A program made the translations under genes and the position numbers. From positions 6,432,295-6,496,294 of the forward strand of contig CM051463.1 in the NCBI GenBank assembly GCA_028095005.1: a stretch of 64,000 nucleotides of DNA, written 5' to 3'. Below the pieces are notes generated by a model. It worked only from the letters and a program-made list of their open reading frames with translations. It searched no databases and was not told the DNA's origin. Numbering within the stretch: the first letter of the stretch is position 1; each line of letters begins with the position of its first letter. Positions 44,392-55,923 of the stretch are shown here, piece by piece. This DNA comes from Rhynchospora pubera. Lineage: Eukaryota > Streptophyta > Magnoliopsida > Poales > Cyperaceae.

Positions 44392-45066
44392 TGGTTCAAA
44401 AAATCGGCCGATTCCGATTTGAATCGGAATCGGCGGTGGCCGGTCCGATTTTAGAGGTTTTGGAACGGAATCGGAGGAGTGATCTGCAACTGTCGATTTT
44501 TTTCGCCACCTAAGCGCCTGAGTGCATGTGCGTTACTCCTCTCATCTCGTTTGAGTGCAAAAGCCTTACCCGGCCTCATCTCGAATCTCCATTCTCAATT
44601 TTGCATGCCACTGCACAGTTCTTCGAAAGGAGAAAAGTGAGAGAAAAAAATAGGAGCAGTCGCTGGGAGCCTGGGAGTTGGGACTTGGGAGAAAGGAGGA
44701 GGAAAGGCATCACGTGACTGAGATTTTCTGTGGCCAGCAGACAATATATTATGTTGCGTACGAACATTGTATTTTGGTAGCATGTCAGTGTTTAATATTT
44801 ATCCAAATAAGATTAATTATTAAAATTTTTTAATTTTTGTTTGAATTGAAAATTCAATCGTAATGAAACTATCAGATTTAAACTAAATATACTAATTGAT
44901 TTTTTTTATAATAGTTTTCATATTTTTTTCTATTTTTAAAAACATAAAATATATTTTTTTGTGAAAATCCGATTTTTCAATCCGATTCACCCGATTTTTT
45001 CCGATTCAATCGATTCTAACTCCTTGGACCATCAACCCGATTCCGATTCCGATTCCGATTTTCAGA
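44392..45066. mobile_element. second hAT-like element upstream of CNL1
   Basis: The left end TGGTTCAAAAAATCGG pairs with the right end CCGATTTTCAGAACCA. Flanking repeats ACCAAACCA lie at 44383-44391 and 45067-45075. The paralogous site near 61205 has a single ACCCAACCA before AGGTGTGAAGCAACAC, supporting insertion. CCGATTCCGATT phrases cluster near both ends. 675 bp, non-coding. The duplication is 8 or 9 bp depending on where the end is drawn; hAT is the best guess. Confidence 0.72.
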
Positions 45067-45075
45067 ACCAAACCA

Positions 45076-47233
45076 AGGTGTGAAGCAACACACAACCGCA
45101 TTTTAGTTTGCCACGAGGAGGGAGGAGGGAGGAGGCGGGAGAGCCGCCGCCGCCCTCCTCCCCGTCTAGGGTTTTCAAGTGAAAGGACTTTTTAGACTCC
45201 TCTGGAAACGTGCCCCAGGAGAGAGTTTCGCATGTAAATTCGATGCGGTTATTTTTTTCAGATTTCTTCTCTAGTAATCGTGTAGCTAGTCTCTATGGAC
45301 CAGATAAACGGTGAAACCATGTGAGCTGTGTACGGCTGACGGCTCTTCTCAGATGGTTTCCTTCCTCTAGTCTACACATTCTGGCCATCCGATCTTTACT
45401 TGGCGTTCGTTCGATCTCCTTCTGGAGAGTTCCGTACTCATTTCTCTCCTCTCTCTCATCAAAACCTCTCTACGCTCCCATGATCCCATCTAATCTAACA
45501 CTTAACTCTTTTGAACGAGTCTCTCTGATCTTTACTTGGGTTCTCTCTCTCTCTCTCTCTCTCTCTCGCTCGGTTCTGCACGCAAGGTGGCTGAGTATGG
45601 TGTTCTCACTACTTTATATTTGTTCTTTTTTGTTGATTTCTTTTTTTCCATTTAATTTCTTTGCTGTCTTCTTAAATCTGCCTTTGATTTTGTGCTGTCT
45701 CCTTAAATCGAAGGTCATTAATTACTTCTTAGTAGACGCCCATGCTCAAAATCCAAGGTCTTCTTAAATCTGCCTTCCAACAAATTAAATTTCTCTCAAA
45801 ATTAAGATTTTGTGCTCGTGACAGGTCATTGCCGTCTTTATCTAGACTTGATCGTCTTTTATCCAGATTAAAACCATTGTATTGGTTGGTTGGTAGTATT
45901 TAATAGATTTTTACTTTTTCTTTTTATATTGGTCAGGAATTGGAGCATGGAGGCTATAGAGACTGAGCGTATAAATAATCTGATGTATCTGATAGGTATG
46001 AAGTGCTAAAGTGAAAACTGAACAGTGACACTACTTGTCTAATTTGGGTCTCAAATGTGGTTAGGAGGCGTTTCAATTTCTTATTTTTCTTTATAAGGAA
46101 TTATGAACCTCTAGTAGGTACCCATCAGTTCTAATTTCTATTTTTTTTAACAATTTCTCTTTAAAAAAGTTCTCATCAATTCTAAACTGCTATAAGTACT
46201 TTCATGAACGTTGTACTGTATTTTCAAGGTATCATCTGGCAATATGTGTAATTAGTTTCAGATTTCATCGGGAGAAAACCTTTTCGAAGCTCACAAAACT
46301 TTGATCAGATTTCCAATCTCGACAAACGATATGTGTCTTTGACTTAAAATCAAAGAATAAATTACCTTAGTTTGCTATCTTTTGCATTTCAAAATTAGAT
46401 TGAGATTTTCTTGTTTAGTTATGTAGTGAAAATCTTGCCATTCTTAATATATCATACATAATTTGCAAATAATACATAATCTGTGTTGAGGGTTTCAAAT
46501 GTGAGAATTCTCCATGTGTAAATGTTATTATTCTCTAGAACAGCTTTAGACCACTTGATCTCTTAATCGAGGTTCTTGAAATAATTAACAACATAGACTT
46601 GCACCTGTTGGGAAAAAAGAAGTCACGAACAAATAGAAGTCTCGTGAGGCACAGATTGAACTGAGCCTTGCCATTTACTGGCTCGACCTAGTTAATTAGT
46701 AACTTGCGAGAGATATATGCTGATAGTCTTTTCCACCCTCAAGAATCCGATTTCGTGCTGGGGGGCACTTGAAGGCCCAGACATGTTGATCATTGCATAG
46801 TTTACTATTTAAACAATGTTTTTTTTATGAAATTGTGACATTTAAGTAAGGTCACCTTGGATCCAATTAATAACACCAGAAACTAATAAGGTGTGAGTCG
46901 ACTAGAACAAACCTCCACTCTAGGCCTCTAGCCTAAAGTAAAACATATAAAGTACTTATTAATCAACACAGACTAACAACCTGATACCAAAGACTGCAAG
47001 CCCAAAAGCTTCCAACATCAACAAACTCAAAATAAAAGAGAGTACTGAGCAGAAAATTAATGATATTCATATTCCTGGTCATGTACTCTGTGCTGTGACC
47101 GATCCTGATCAAAAGCAACCAAGATTGAGAACAGAGGTGCAGGAGGTGATTCTTTTGGTTGTGAAAAAAATAAAATACTTAGTAGTTTGAGTTGAGGATT
47201 TAATCTTGTTCAAAATAATCCATATGTTTGTCT
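45076..47233. other. region between CNL1 upstream DNA and the CNL2 3' end
   Basis: The duplication shared with 61200-61260 ends near 45100. A GC-rich patch (45110-45180, GCCGCCGCC and TCTAGGGTTTTC) looks like a plant 5' leader, and a (CT)n run lies at 45543-45567, but no convincing reading frame follows. The frame at 45321-45767 is mostly CT-rich translation. The 3' untranslated region of CNL2 lies at the right end. Confidence 0.45.
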
Positions 47234-50200
47234 TCAACTTGAATGTGCACGGAGTGAGCGTATGTCTGTCCCAACAGGTTTAGAATATATTTCTGCTGCG
47301 CTAGCTGAAACTACTTTTGTGGCACCATCTCTTGGTTCGGTGTTGAGAAATAAGAGATTAGGGACAATTAGCCTCAGAGTTATCATCATTGGCTATTTAG
47401 GAAAATAGGAGCTCATATTTTTTATTTTCAAAAATAGACACCTCACTTTTTCCTTTTTTAGAAATATTACCGTTGGAACAAGTCAGTACCAATTTGGTAC
47501 TCTGTTACCGTTGTAAAGGCCCATATATAAGGCCTGTAATCCTTGTGTACAGTACAATATAATAAACTGAAATTCTTCATAAAAAATATCATGGTATCAG
47601 AGCGGTGAAAACAAAATTCCGCAACTCAAAAACCTTATTAGTAAGGAAAAATGTCTGGAACAGACGATCAATCCGAAAGCCAAATCAACCAGCCAACAAA
47701 TCCACAAACAACAATCCTTCTTAGACCTCATAACGATTTCAACTCCTCTCAAAAACTTACAAATGTGCCATTAAATGGAAAAAACTATATCCAGTGGGCC
47801 AGAGCAGCTAAAATTACCCTCAGAGGGAAGGGGTTGCTGGGATTTGCAAATGGCACCAGAGTAAAACCAGAGGATGGAATTGAGGCGCAAGAAGAGTGGG
47901 ACATGGTGGATAGTCAAACTATGACACTAATCCACAACTCTCTTGAGCCACAACTCTCTGATAGCTTCTGTTATTGTGAGACAGCAGCTGAGTTGTGGAA
48001 ATCCATTGAAAAACAGTTCAGCAATCAAAACAATCACTCTCAAGTGTACTACCTCAAGCAAGAAATTGCAAAAATCTCACAAGAAAATCGAGGAATGCCA
48101 GAATATATGGGACTCGTGAGATCAAAATACGAAGAGCTCAAAATTTACCGACCACCAACAACTGACCTGGAGGTAATCAGAGAAAGGGAGGAGACTGACA
48201 TGGTATATACCTTCTTGGCTGGCCTTGACTCGAGTTATGACTCTATTCGAGCACAGATACTCCTCTCAACCGAGAGATTGTTCTTTGATGATGTCACGGC
48301 CCGCATCAGACAAGAAGCGACGAGGCGAGTTGCCATGAACGCAGCTGACTCGAACCCAAAGCCAGAAGCTCAGGCCTTCTCAACTCGTCGCTCCAACTCT
48401 GACAAAGGCAGACTTAAGGGGGAGAAAAACGAGAAGTGCTCTTACTGCCAAAAAGAAGGGCACAGTCAGGATCGTTGTTGGGATCTCCATCCCCATCTCC
48501 GCCCTATAAGAGGTGATCGGAATCAGGGTGAGGCGGCAAAGAAGAGGTTTTTTCAAAGAACCCTAGATCCGAAAGGGGAGGAGAAGAAGGGGTTTGTTTC
48601 TGCGCGAAATGAAGCGCCGAACGGAGAAGAAAGGTCGAGTGGTGCGTCAAGTAGCGCGTCTGGTTCAACTCGGAACGAGTCAGATAGACTCGATCGATTG
48701 GAGTCCATGCTAGCGGCGCTATTGGGCCAGAAATCAATGGGCCAAGGTTTATCTATCTCCTATTTAAATTCTGTAGGCCCACAACAAAATATTTCGAGTA
48801 CTGTACAGAATTTGAATTCAGTATTAGGGAACCGGTGTTTAACCATAGGCCAATCAACTAATTGTGCTTCTCCAAATCATACTAAATGGGTACTCGACTC
48901 CGGTGCCACCGATCATATGACGGGTAATCTTGAATTGTTGAAAAATTATCGTCCAATTAAGAATAACCAATATTTTACCGTGGCCAATAATGAAAAAATC
49001 AAAATCAAAGGTTGGGGTATGGTTAGTGTCTTGTCAAAAAATTTCTTACAAGACGTTTTTTATGTTGAAAATTGTTCCGTAAATTTACTTTCTATTAGTA
49101 AGCTTGTCAATGATTTGAATTGTGAAATTATTTTTAAAGAAAAAATTGCTATTTTTCAGGATCTTCTCACCAAGGAGAAGATTGGTGAAGGGTATTTAGA
49201 AAATGGGCTATATTATCTTGATAGTAACAAGACTATTTTCAATACAAAAAAGAGTGAAGATTTGAGCAAGCTTTGGCACAAGCGTATGGGACATCCTTCC
49301 GATCGGATTTTAAAAACTTTATTTAGTTTTGAAAATTTTGATTGTACTAATTGTGAAATTTGTAAGCTCTCAAAGCATACTAAACTTCCTTTTTGTAACT
49401 CTAATTCCAAAAGTAGTGAATTATTTGAACTTGTTCATTCCGATGTTTGGGGACCCGCTCCTTTAAATTCTTATGATGATTTTAGATATTATGTTATTTT
49501 CATTGACGATTTTTCGAAAACTACTTGGATGTATTTAATGAAAAATAAAAGTGAAGTTTTCACTTATTTTCAAACCTTTGTAAATTTTGTTGAAACTCAA
49601 TTTGGAAAAAAGGTTAAAATTTTTAGATCCGACAACGGAACGGAATATGTAAATCAAAATTTTGCATCTTTTGTAAAAGAAAAGGGTATTTTACATCAAA
49701 CTTCTTGTGTTTATACTCCTCAACAAAATGGCGTTGCCGAAAGAAAAAACCGTCATATTCTTGAAGTTACTAGAGCTCTTTTATTTCAAAACAACGTGCC
49801 CAAAACTTTTTGGTCCGAAGCCGTCCTCACCGCAACCTATTTAATCAATAGGTTACCAAGTGCCAAACTTAGTTTTAAAAGCCCTTTAGAAGTTCTTTAT
49901 AGTAGAAAAATTAATATTGATCATTTAAAAGTATTTGGTTGTACTTGTTTTGTACACAAAAATAAATTAGATAAATTTGATTTTACTTCTATAAAAACTA
50001 TTTTTTTAGGTTATTCTTCCTTAAAAAAAGGATACAAGTGTTTTGATCCAAAAACCAAAAAACTTTTTATTTCTAGACATGTAACTTTTTTCGAAAATGA
50101 ACCGTTTTATAGAAATTTTGAACTAGGAGGTTGCAATCAACCTTCTCAAAATGAATTTGTTTTACCGTGTGCTACTAACATAGAAGGAAAAAGAGTTTTT

Positions 50201-53200
50201 GTAGAAGGTAATATTAATGTAGGCAATCAAGATCACGAAGAAATCGAAGCCTTAGAGCATGAATTTGAGGAGATTGGCGAAGAAAATGAAAACGAGGAAT
50301 ATGAAGAAGGCCGAAATAATCAAGAAGAAGTGACATTGAGAAGGTCAACCCGACAAACTCAACCGCCTTCAAGGTTAAAAGACTTCATCACATATTCGGT
50401 ACAATATCCAATACAAGATTATATTTCATATGATAACGTTTCAAAAGATCATTATGCTTTCATCAATTCTTTGTCAAAGGTTGAAGAACCAACCACTTAT
50501 GAAGTGGCAAAAAATGATCCAAAATGGTGTAAGGCAATGGAAGAAGAACTCCAAGCCTTAGAAAAAAATCAAACGTGGATACTTTGTGAATTACCAAAAA
50601 AGAAAAAGCCGGTCGGTTGTAAGTGGGTGTACAAAATTAAATACCAAAGCGACGGTACCATAGAAAGGTACAAAGCTAGATTGGTGGCCAAAGGGTATAC
50701 CCAAACTTATGGTATAGATTACCATGAAACATTTGCACCGGTGGCCAAAATGAATACCGTTAGAATACTTCTTTCCATAGCAATAAATAATGATTGGACT
50801 TTACATCAAATGGATGTTAAAAATGCCTTCCTTCAAGGAAATCTTGAAGAAGAGGTATACATGTCTTTACATCAAGCGGAGTATCGAGCCATGGCATCTA
50901 CCGCAAGTGAATTGATATGGATCAAGCAATTATTAGCCGACTTGAATTTCAAGTATGAAGCACCAATGAAAATGTTTTGTGATAACCAAGCGGCGAGACA
51001 TATTGCCGCAAATCCCGTTTTTCACGAGCGGACCAAACACATTGAGGTGGATTGCCACTTCATTAGAGAGAAAGTTCAATCAAAGCAAATTGAAACTCCT
51101 TTTGTCAAGAGCGAAGACCAATTGGCGGATATATTTACTAAAGGATTGAGTATTAAACCTTTCAACAATATATGTAGCAAACTAGGATTATTTGATATAT
51201 ATAATCCTAGCTTGAGGGGGAGTGTTGAGAAATAAGAGATTAGGGACAATTAGCCTCAGAGTTATCATCATTGGCTATTTAGGAAAATAGGAGCTCATAT
51301 TTTTTATTTTCAAAAATAGACACCTCACTTTTTCCTTTTTTAGAAATATTACCGTTGGAACAAGTCAGTACCAATTTGGTACTCTGTTACCGTTGTAAAG
51401 GCCCATATATAAGGCCTGTAATCCTTGTGTACAGTACAATATAATAAACTGAAATTCTTCATAAAAAATATCATTCGGAACTCATAATTCCTGCTACAGA
51501 GCTCTGAGTTTGGGAGCTCATCCATGTAATTTGGCTAACACCATCGATATCTTCAACTATTGTCGCTGAAGTATTGTTTCTGATCTTCCTGTTAATACCA
51601 CAATAGCAAGATATTAGTAAGAATCGTCCCTTTGATTAACATCTCAACAACATATGATATCGTGCTAAAAGAGTTTTCCTTCTTAATTTGCTTTTTAAAC
51701 GGGTACTCACTTTCTAATAAGTAATAACAAATACAAATGAACTTATTGCAGACAGATAAAGATAATGGAGCTTACTGCCATAGTTCTGAACCAAAATGGA
51801 CAAGTTTCTGGCCCCACTTATTGGGATATTCTGGTGATTCCTGCAACATAAGCAAGCAATGTCATGTCTCTGCTCATTCTCTCTTGAAAACGGGCTGATA
51901 TTTTATAATATTAATTGGATACAAAGTGGATTAACCTACAGTAACATAAATCTGCATATCAAATTAATGTAAATTATGACCAAATCTTCTCAGTTTTTCT
52001 TTTGTAACATGTCCTGATTGATTAGCAGGCCAGTTCATTTTCCATCTCTGCCCTGCTGCAGGTTGGGTAGGGCAAGGGATGAAGTTAAACAACCATGACC
52101 CTAGAAGGCTTCTTTGATTCTTTTTCTATCTTTTTTTTATATTTTATTTCCCAACTTGTTACCCCTGGATTGAGATGGCCGTACAAAAGAGGGAATAATT
52201 TGGAAAAAGAAAAGCCTTCTCTCATAGGCTAAAACCATTTCACTGCACAAAGAAAGAAGACTTAAAACAACTCACCGATACATACCGTTATTATCAAATT
52301 TAATATACTCGGTAAACTAAGATGGGTTGGCTTAGGTTGACATCATGACATGTGCCGCGTGACCTCTTGTATCTGGTGTGGATTAGGTTATCTCAACAAT
52401 TGCCTAGTCAGGTACTACACCCGCAGCTCAAAAATTGGAGTATTTTGATATGAACTAACAAAATAGTAGAAGATGATATGCATGTCATTAGCCAAAATGG
52501 AAAACACTTCGATACTTACCACTATCACTGTTTGATGATAGTCACATGGCAGTCTCGTGATAATTTTATCCCTCCTCAGAACCTAGATCATATAATGCAA
52601 TAATGAGATAATAAGTCCTATGAAAAAGAAAAATCTCAAGTGTGTGGAAAAAAATCCAAACTGTTAAGTTACAGTGTACATCATCTCTATTTTATAGATG
52701 ACCAATTTTGATTACCCTGTAAGTGTGTACACAGCATTGGATGTGTTTGGAACATTCACGAATAATGTTGTTTTAGAAATCACTGTTCTGGGAATTGAAG
52801 AGCAACCAAACCAGATGGGATTAGTGCTATTCTCAGCTAATCTGTTGTTTCTGAGAAAAATATGAATAACACTCCTCCATTTGAGAGCACTGCTTTTTCC
52901 CAAATTCAGTTCTCACTATTCTCAACTACTATTCTAAAAAAAGTTATTTATTAGTGCTATTCTAAATTTCTAATGCCTTCAAGTGCACCCTTATTATCTG
53001 GAGCGAGTGATTATTAAATCCATCTGAAAAAGGTAAGTGAGACTACCACATAAAAGAATGCATATATTGAATGAAAAACTTGATTAAGCTCTTTAAAATA
53101 GAGATCTACCAAGTTAGAATTCAATTGTTTCCTGATACCACCAGGTATGGTGTCAAAAGGTATCCCAACAAGAACAATTTTTGTTGATTTGAGAAGGCCC

Positions 53201-55410
53201 ATAGATGCAGGAAATGTTTTCATCCCGCTAAAAGAAAGATCCAATTCTGAGAGGTTGATGAGGTTTCCTGTATCAGCCGGTAACTCTTCTAGCCGTTTGC
53301 ATGACTTCAGTTGTAATACATGTAGATTCAAAAGGTTGCTAATACCCAAAGGTAGCACTCTGAGATTGCAACATCCTTTGATGCGTAGTGTCTGAAGGTT
53401 GTTAAGTCGCCATAACATCACAGGAAGTCCCTCAATTGTAACATGTGTGATATGAAGATACCGGAGGTTCACTAAATTTGCAATATTTGTAGGAAGCTCT
53501 TTTAAACGGTAGCATCGAGTTATTTCAAGTGTTTGTAAGTGGTAAAGGCAGCATAACGATTCAGGTAAGGATTCCCCATTGAAATCCATAATTGTAAGAT
53601 AGCGCAGGTGCTTCAGTGATGGCCCCAAAGAAAGTACATTACAACTAATCAATCCAAGTAAACGTACTGACCTTATGTCATGGGTTATTTCTGTAGCATT
53701 AAGCAATGTCCTTAACTGTTGAGGTCTAAAAGACTGACAACGATTATTTCCTCTTTTGATATATAAATGTCGAATTTTGTCAGGTATGTGACTTGACTTC
53801 TCATCCATTATGGTATGGAATTCATCCCCAGATAAAGATCTAGCAAGGTCATGAATGACATCGTGCAAACGGAAGCTACCTTTTGTACAAGGTACAATGA
53901 AAGATAGCATTTGCAATTCAGCAAGGTATTCCTCCCCAAAGTCTTCTGCTCTTTTTTTTCCTTTAGGATGAATGAACCCGTGGGCTATCCACATATAAAT
54001 AACTGAAATCTTTCTAAGTTGAGAACCTTTAGGGAACAAGGAGCAAAACAAGAAACAATTTCTTAGCTTTGGGGGCAAATTATAGTAGCTTACTTTAAGT
54101 GCACTAAAAATTGTATCGAGATCATCGGATTCCCATAATTCACTATAACAAATTTCCCTCCATCTATACTTGTCTTTTTTATAGTGCAAAACCCTGCCAA
54201 TACATTTAACTGCTAAAGGTAATCCACCACACTTCTTGATTATTTGCTTACCGATATCTACTGACCATTCCATTTTTCTTGTTCTTTTCCCACCATATGC
54301 ACAATGGTAAAGCAATTTGAGACATTCATCTTCCGGCAATACATCAAGTTTGTGTGGAAAAATTGTATATGGGGCCTGAACTACAGCATCATTCCTACTC
54401 GTCACCAACACTCGCACCAGTATAGCATCTCTAAATGGATGAAACAACTTTTTCCAATCATTTTGCTGCACATTCCACACATCATCCAGTACCAAAAACA
54501 CTTTCTTTCCCGCTAACTTCTCCTGAAGCACTTCTTGTATCTTGCTTAACCCAAAATAACTATTATATTCAGTTTTTCCAGTAACAAACTCAAAAATCTC
54601 CTTTGTGACCCTAATAATATCAAACTCTGGAGAAACATATACCCACACCATCACATCGAATAGTGATTGAACAGAACAGTCATGATAGACCATCTGGGCG
54701 AGAGTAGTCTTCCCAATACCCCCCATTCCTAATATTGGGATGACTATGAGCTTATCTATCCCCCCAAATAATAGTAGATCAATGATTTTCTCCTTGTCAC
54801 GGCTTCTACCGAAAATATCATCTGTTTCCATGAAGTGGCTGGTGAAGGAAAAATTTATGGAGAAGTTGTCAACTCTCCTTTTCCCTTCATCATTTGTCAA
54901 CCGTAGGGCTTCCCTGTCTCTTGAGATTTCATCAAATCGACTGTTTATTTGTCTAATCTTTTCAGTCATCTCCAGCGAAATACTCTCCGAAAAATTGGAA
55001 GAAACATGATTATTAGTCCCTTGACCTGACAGAATTGCTGTTTCAGGTGGTTTGACTTCCAACTGGCACCGCAAGATCTCATAGTGGTACTCATCAAGGA
55101 TATCCTGTGCATCAGCCACAAGACATTTCAGCTCTTGGAGCCATAAATTGACAGTCTCATCATGAATCTCCCTGTTCTCAACTTCTTCAACTGTCGCCTG
55201 AATCCTCCGTAGTTTTCTATCCAACTTGTCAATATCTTCCTTCAAACTGTCCCTACTGGATTGAGGGACGAGATTAAATGCCTTGCCAATAGCCAATAAC
55301 ATTGGTAAAACAAACTGGCTTGTTAATCCCCTATCCCTCCAATTTAGTATGTGGCCTTCAGGTTGATGGTATCTCTCTTTTCTATACAAACACCTGGTCG
55401 TAGGGTACAT
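47234..55410 (-). CDS. CNL2: CC-NB-ARC-LRR resistance protein, last exon disrupted
   Basis: Exons: 55410-53110, 52582-52520, 51840-51776, and 51588-47234 with copia-2 inside. Joints keep frame. Taking ATG 55410 as residue 1 (55302 is an alternative; the frame is open a little further upstream): coiled coil with DAQDILDEY (about 102), P-loop GMGGIGKTTLAQ (233), kinase-2 VFLVLDDVW (307), KCGGLPLAVK (398), CFLFCSLFPKG (455), RLHDVIHDLARS in the MHD position (514), then LRRs to about 767. Tail exons add VLRRDKIITRLPCDYHQTVI, ESPEYPNKWGQKLVHF and ITWMSSQTQSS. CNLs are intracellular pathogen-effector receptors acting by NB-ARC nucleotide exchange. Without the insertion the protein would be about 881 residues; with it, a TGA at the element edge gives about 848. 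The main domains are intact, so it may still work. It could be regulated by miR482/2118 at the P-loop. Confidence 0.88.
47592..47604 (+). promoter_or_regulatory. copia-2 primer-binding site (initiator tRNA-Met)
   Basis: TGGTATCAGAGCG directly follows the 5' LTR, matching the usual initiator-methionine tRNA site. Confidence 0.9.
47651..51235 (+). CDS. copia-2 Gag-Pol polyprotein with in-frame reverse transcriptase deletion
   Basis: An uninterrupted frame of 1194 residues; its stop lies 13 bases inside the 3' LTR. In order: Gag (residues 30-240), zinc knuckle CSYCQKEGHSQDRC (about 262), protease WVLDSGATDHM (about 413), integrase zinc finger LWHKRMGHPS..CEICKLSK (540-575) and core with HSDVWGP (about 595) up to about 760, an acidic linker, then the first part of reverse transcriptase (GCKWVYKIKY to LEEEVYMS, about 995-1074). 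At about residue 1075 it jumps straight to RNase H (AEYRAMASTASELIW). Compared with copia-1, about 285 residues are missing, including the YVDD catalytic motif. The deletion keeps frame, so Gag, protease and integrase could still be made. Confidence 0.93.
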   Translation: MSGTDDQSESQINQPTNPQTTILLRPHNDFNSSQKLTNVPLNGKNYIQWARAAKITLRGKGLLGFANGTRVKPEDGIEAQEEWDMVDSQTMTLIHNSLEPQLSDSFCYCETAAELWKSIEKQFSNQNNHSQVYYLKQEIAKISQENRGMPEYMGLVRSKYEELKIYRPPTTDLEVIREREETDMVYTFLAGLDSSYDSIRAQILLSTERLFFDDVTARIRQEATRRVAMNAADSNPKPEAQAFSTRRSNSDKGRLKGEKNEKCSYCQKEGHSQDRCWDLHPHLRPIRGDRNQGEAAKKRFFQRTLDPKGEEKKGFVSARNEAPNGEERSSGASSSASGSTRNESDRLDRLESMLAALLGQKSMGQGLSISYLNSVGPQQNISSTVQNLNSVLGNRCLTIGQSTNCASPNHTKWVLDSGATDHMTGNLELLKNYRPIKNNQYFTVANNEKIKIKGWGMVSVLSKNFLQDVFYVENCSVNLLSISKLVNDLNCEIIFKEKIAIFQDLLTKEKIGEGYLENGLYYLDSNKTIFNTKKSEDLSKLWHKRMGHPSDRILKTLFSFENFDCTNCEICKLSKHTKLPFCNSNSKSSELFELVHSDVWGPAPLNSYDDFRYYVIFIDDFSKTTWMYLMKNKSEVFTYFQTFVNFVETQFGKKVKIFRSDNGTEYVNQNFASFVKEKGILHQTSCVYTPQQNGVAERKNRHILEVTRALLFQNNVPKTFWSEAVLTATYLINRLPSAKLSFKSPLEVLYSRKINIDHLKVFGCTCFVHKNKLDKFDFTSIKTIFLGYSSLKKGYKCFDPKTKKLFISRHVTFFENEPFYRNFELGGCNQPSQNEFVLPCATNIEGKRVFVEGNINVGNQDHEEIEALEHEFEEIGEENENEEYEEGRNNQEEVTLRRSTRQTQPPSRLKDFITYSVQYPIQDYISYDNVSKDHYAFINSLSKVEEPTTYEVAKNDPKWCKAMEEELQALEKNQTWILCELPKKKKPVGCKWVYKIKYQSDGTIERYKARLVAKGYTQTYGIDYHETFAPVAKMNTVRILLSIAINNDWTLHQMDVKNAFLQGNLEEEVYMSLHQAEYRAMASTASELIWIKQLLADLNFKYEAPMKMFCDNQAARHIAANPVFHERTKHIEVDCHFIREKVQSKQIETPFVKSEDQLADIFTKGLSIKPFNNICSKLGLFDIYNPSLRGSVEK
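54703..54733 (-). promoter_or_regulatory. P-loop codons of CNL2, possible miR482/2118 target
   Basis: The coding strand has GGAATGGGGGGTATTGGGAA followed by GACTAC, the conserved P-loop sequence commonly cut by miR482/2118, which leads to phased secondary siRNAs in many plants. Prediction only. Confidence 0.45.
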
Positions 55411-55923
55411 GTGAAAGTCATTAACAAGTATAAAAGACGGAAACTTAACCAATTTAATACCAGTTATTTTCCTAGGGTTGTATAAAGCTAACTTGATGCA
55501 TATTTTTACTGGACTTTGATTGGATTGGTTTCACATTCCAAACTGCAAACATGAAGGGCCTATACCCTCATAAATGGGATTTTTGTGCTTTTTAATTCTT
55601 TTTCCAAATTAAGAATAATGTTAAATAATCAGACCAGCTGTAAGGACCAAAATCGCAGTAAACTTCATTACTGATAAATTTCACAAGGTATTTCTGTTTC
55701 TTCCAAATTAATTGAATTAAGGAAGAAAGTGAGTCATGTCAAACAAAATGGAGTGTGATAGATTGAGAGTGCTGTCCAATTAAGATATGGAGAGAGAGAG
55801 ATTGATTTATCGTACCAACTGATATGCTATAAAGATTGGTTGAGGAGAGGAGACTTCAAACAGGACGCATGTTTAGTAGGGCATGATTCTTCGGAAACAG
55901 AAACAACAAAGGTTAGAAAGATG

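Larger units (their letters stand above)
47341..51473 (+). mobile_element. copia-2: young, internally deleted copia retrotransposon in CNL2
   Basis: LTRs of 251 bp at 47341-47591 and 51223-51473 appear identical base for base. A 5 bp duplication TTCGG flanks it (47336-47340 and 51474-51478). Primer-binding site TGGTATCAGAGCG starts at 47592, and a purine tract GAGGGGGAG precedes the 3' LTR. LTR signals include CATATATAAGG (47522-47532) and AATAAA (47561). The polyprotein lacks most of the reverse transcriptase, so the element cannot copy itself, yet identical LTRs imply recent insertion, presumably with enzymes from another copy. Length 4133 bp. It lies antisense to CNL2 in the last coding exon. 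Confidence 0.95.

Noticed and set aside
45321..45767. 148-codon frame on plus strand
   Set aside because: Largely CT-rich translation (Leu/Ser runs over a microsatellite), no domain, no homologous frame elsewhere in the window.
53014..53109. Continuation of the CNL2 main frame past the LRRs (VDLYFKE...FFRWI)
   Set aside because: Comparison with CNL1 shows a shared donor (TTG|GTAGAT and TCC|GTAGAT) and conserved downstream tail exons, so this is intron sequence.
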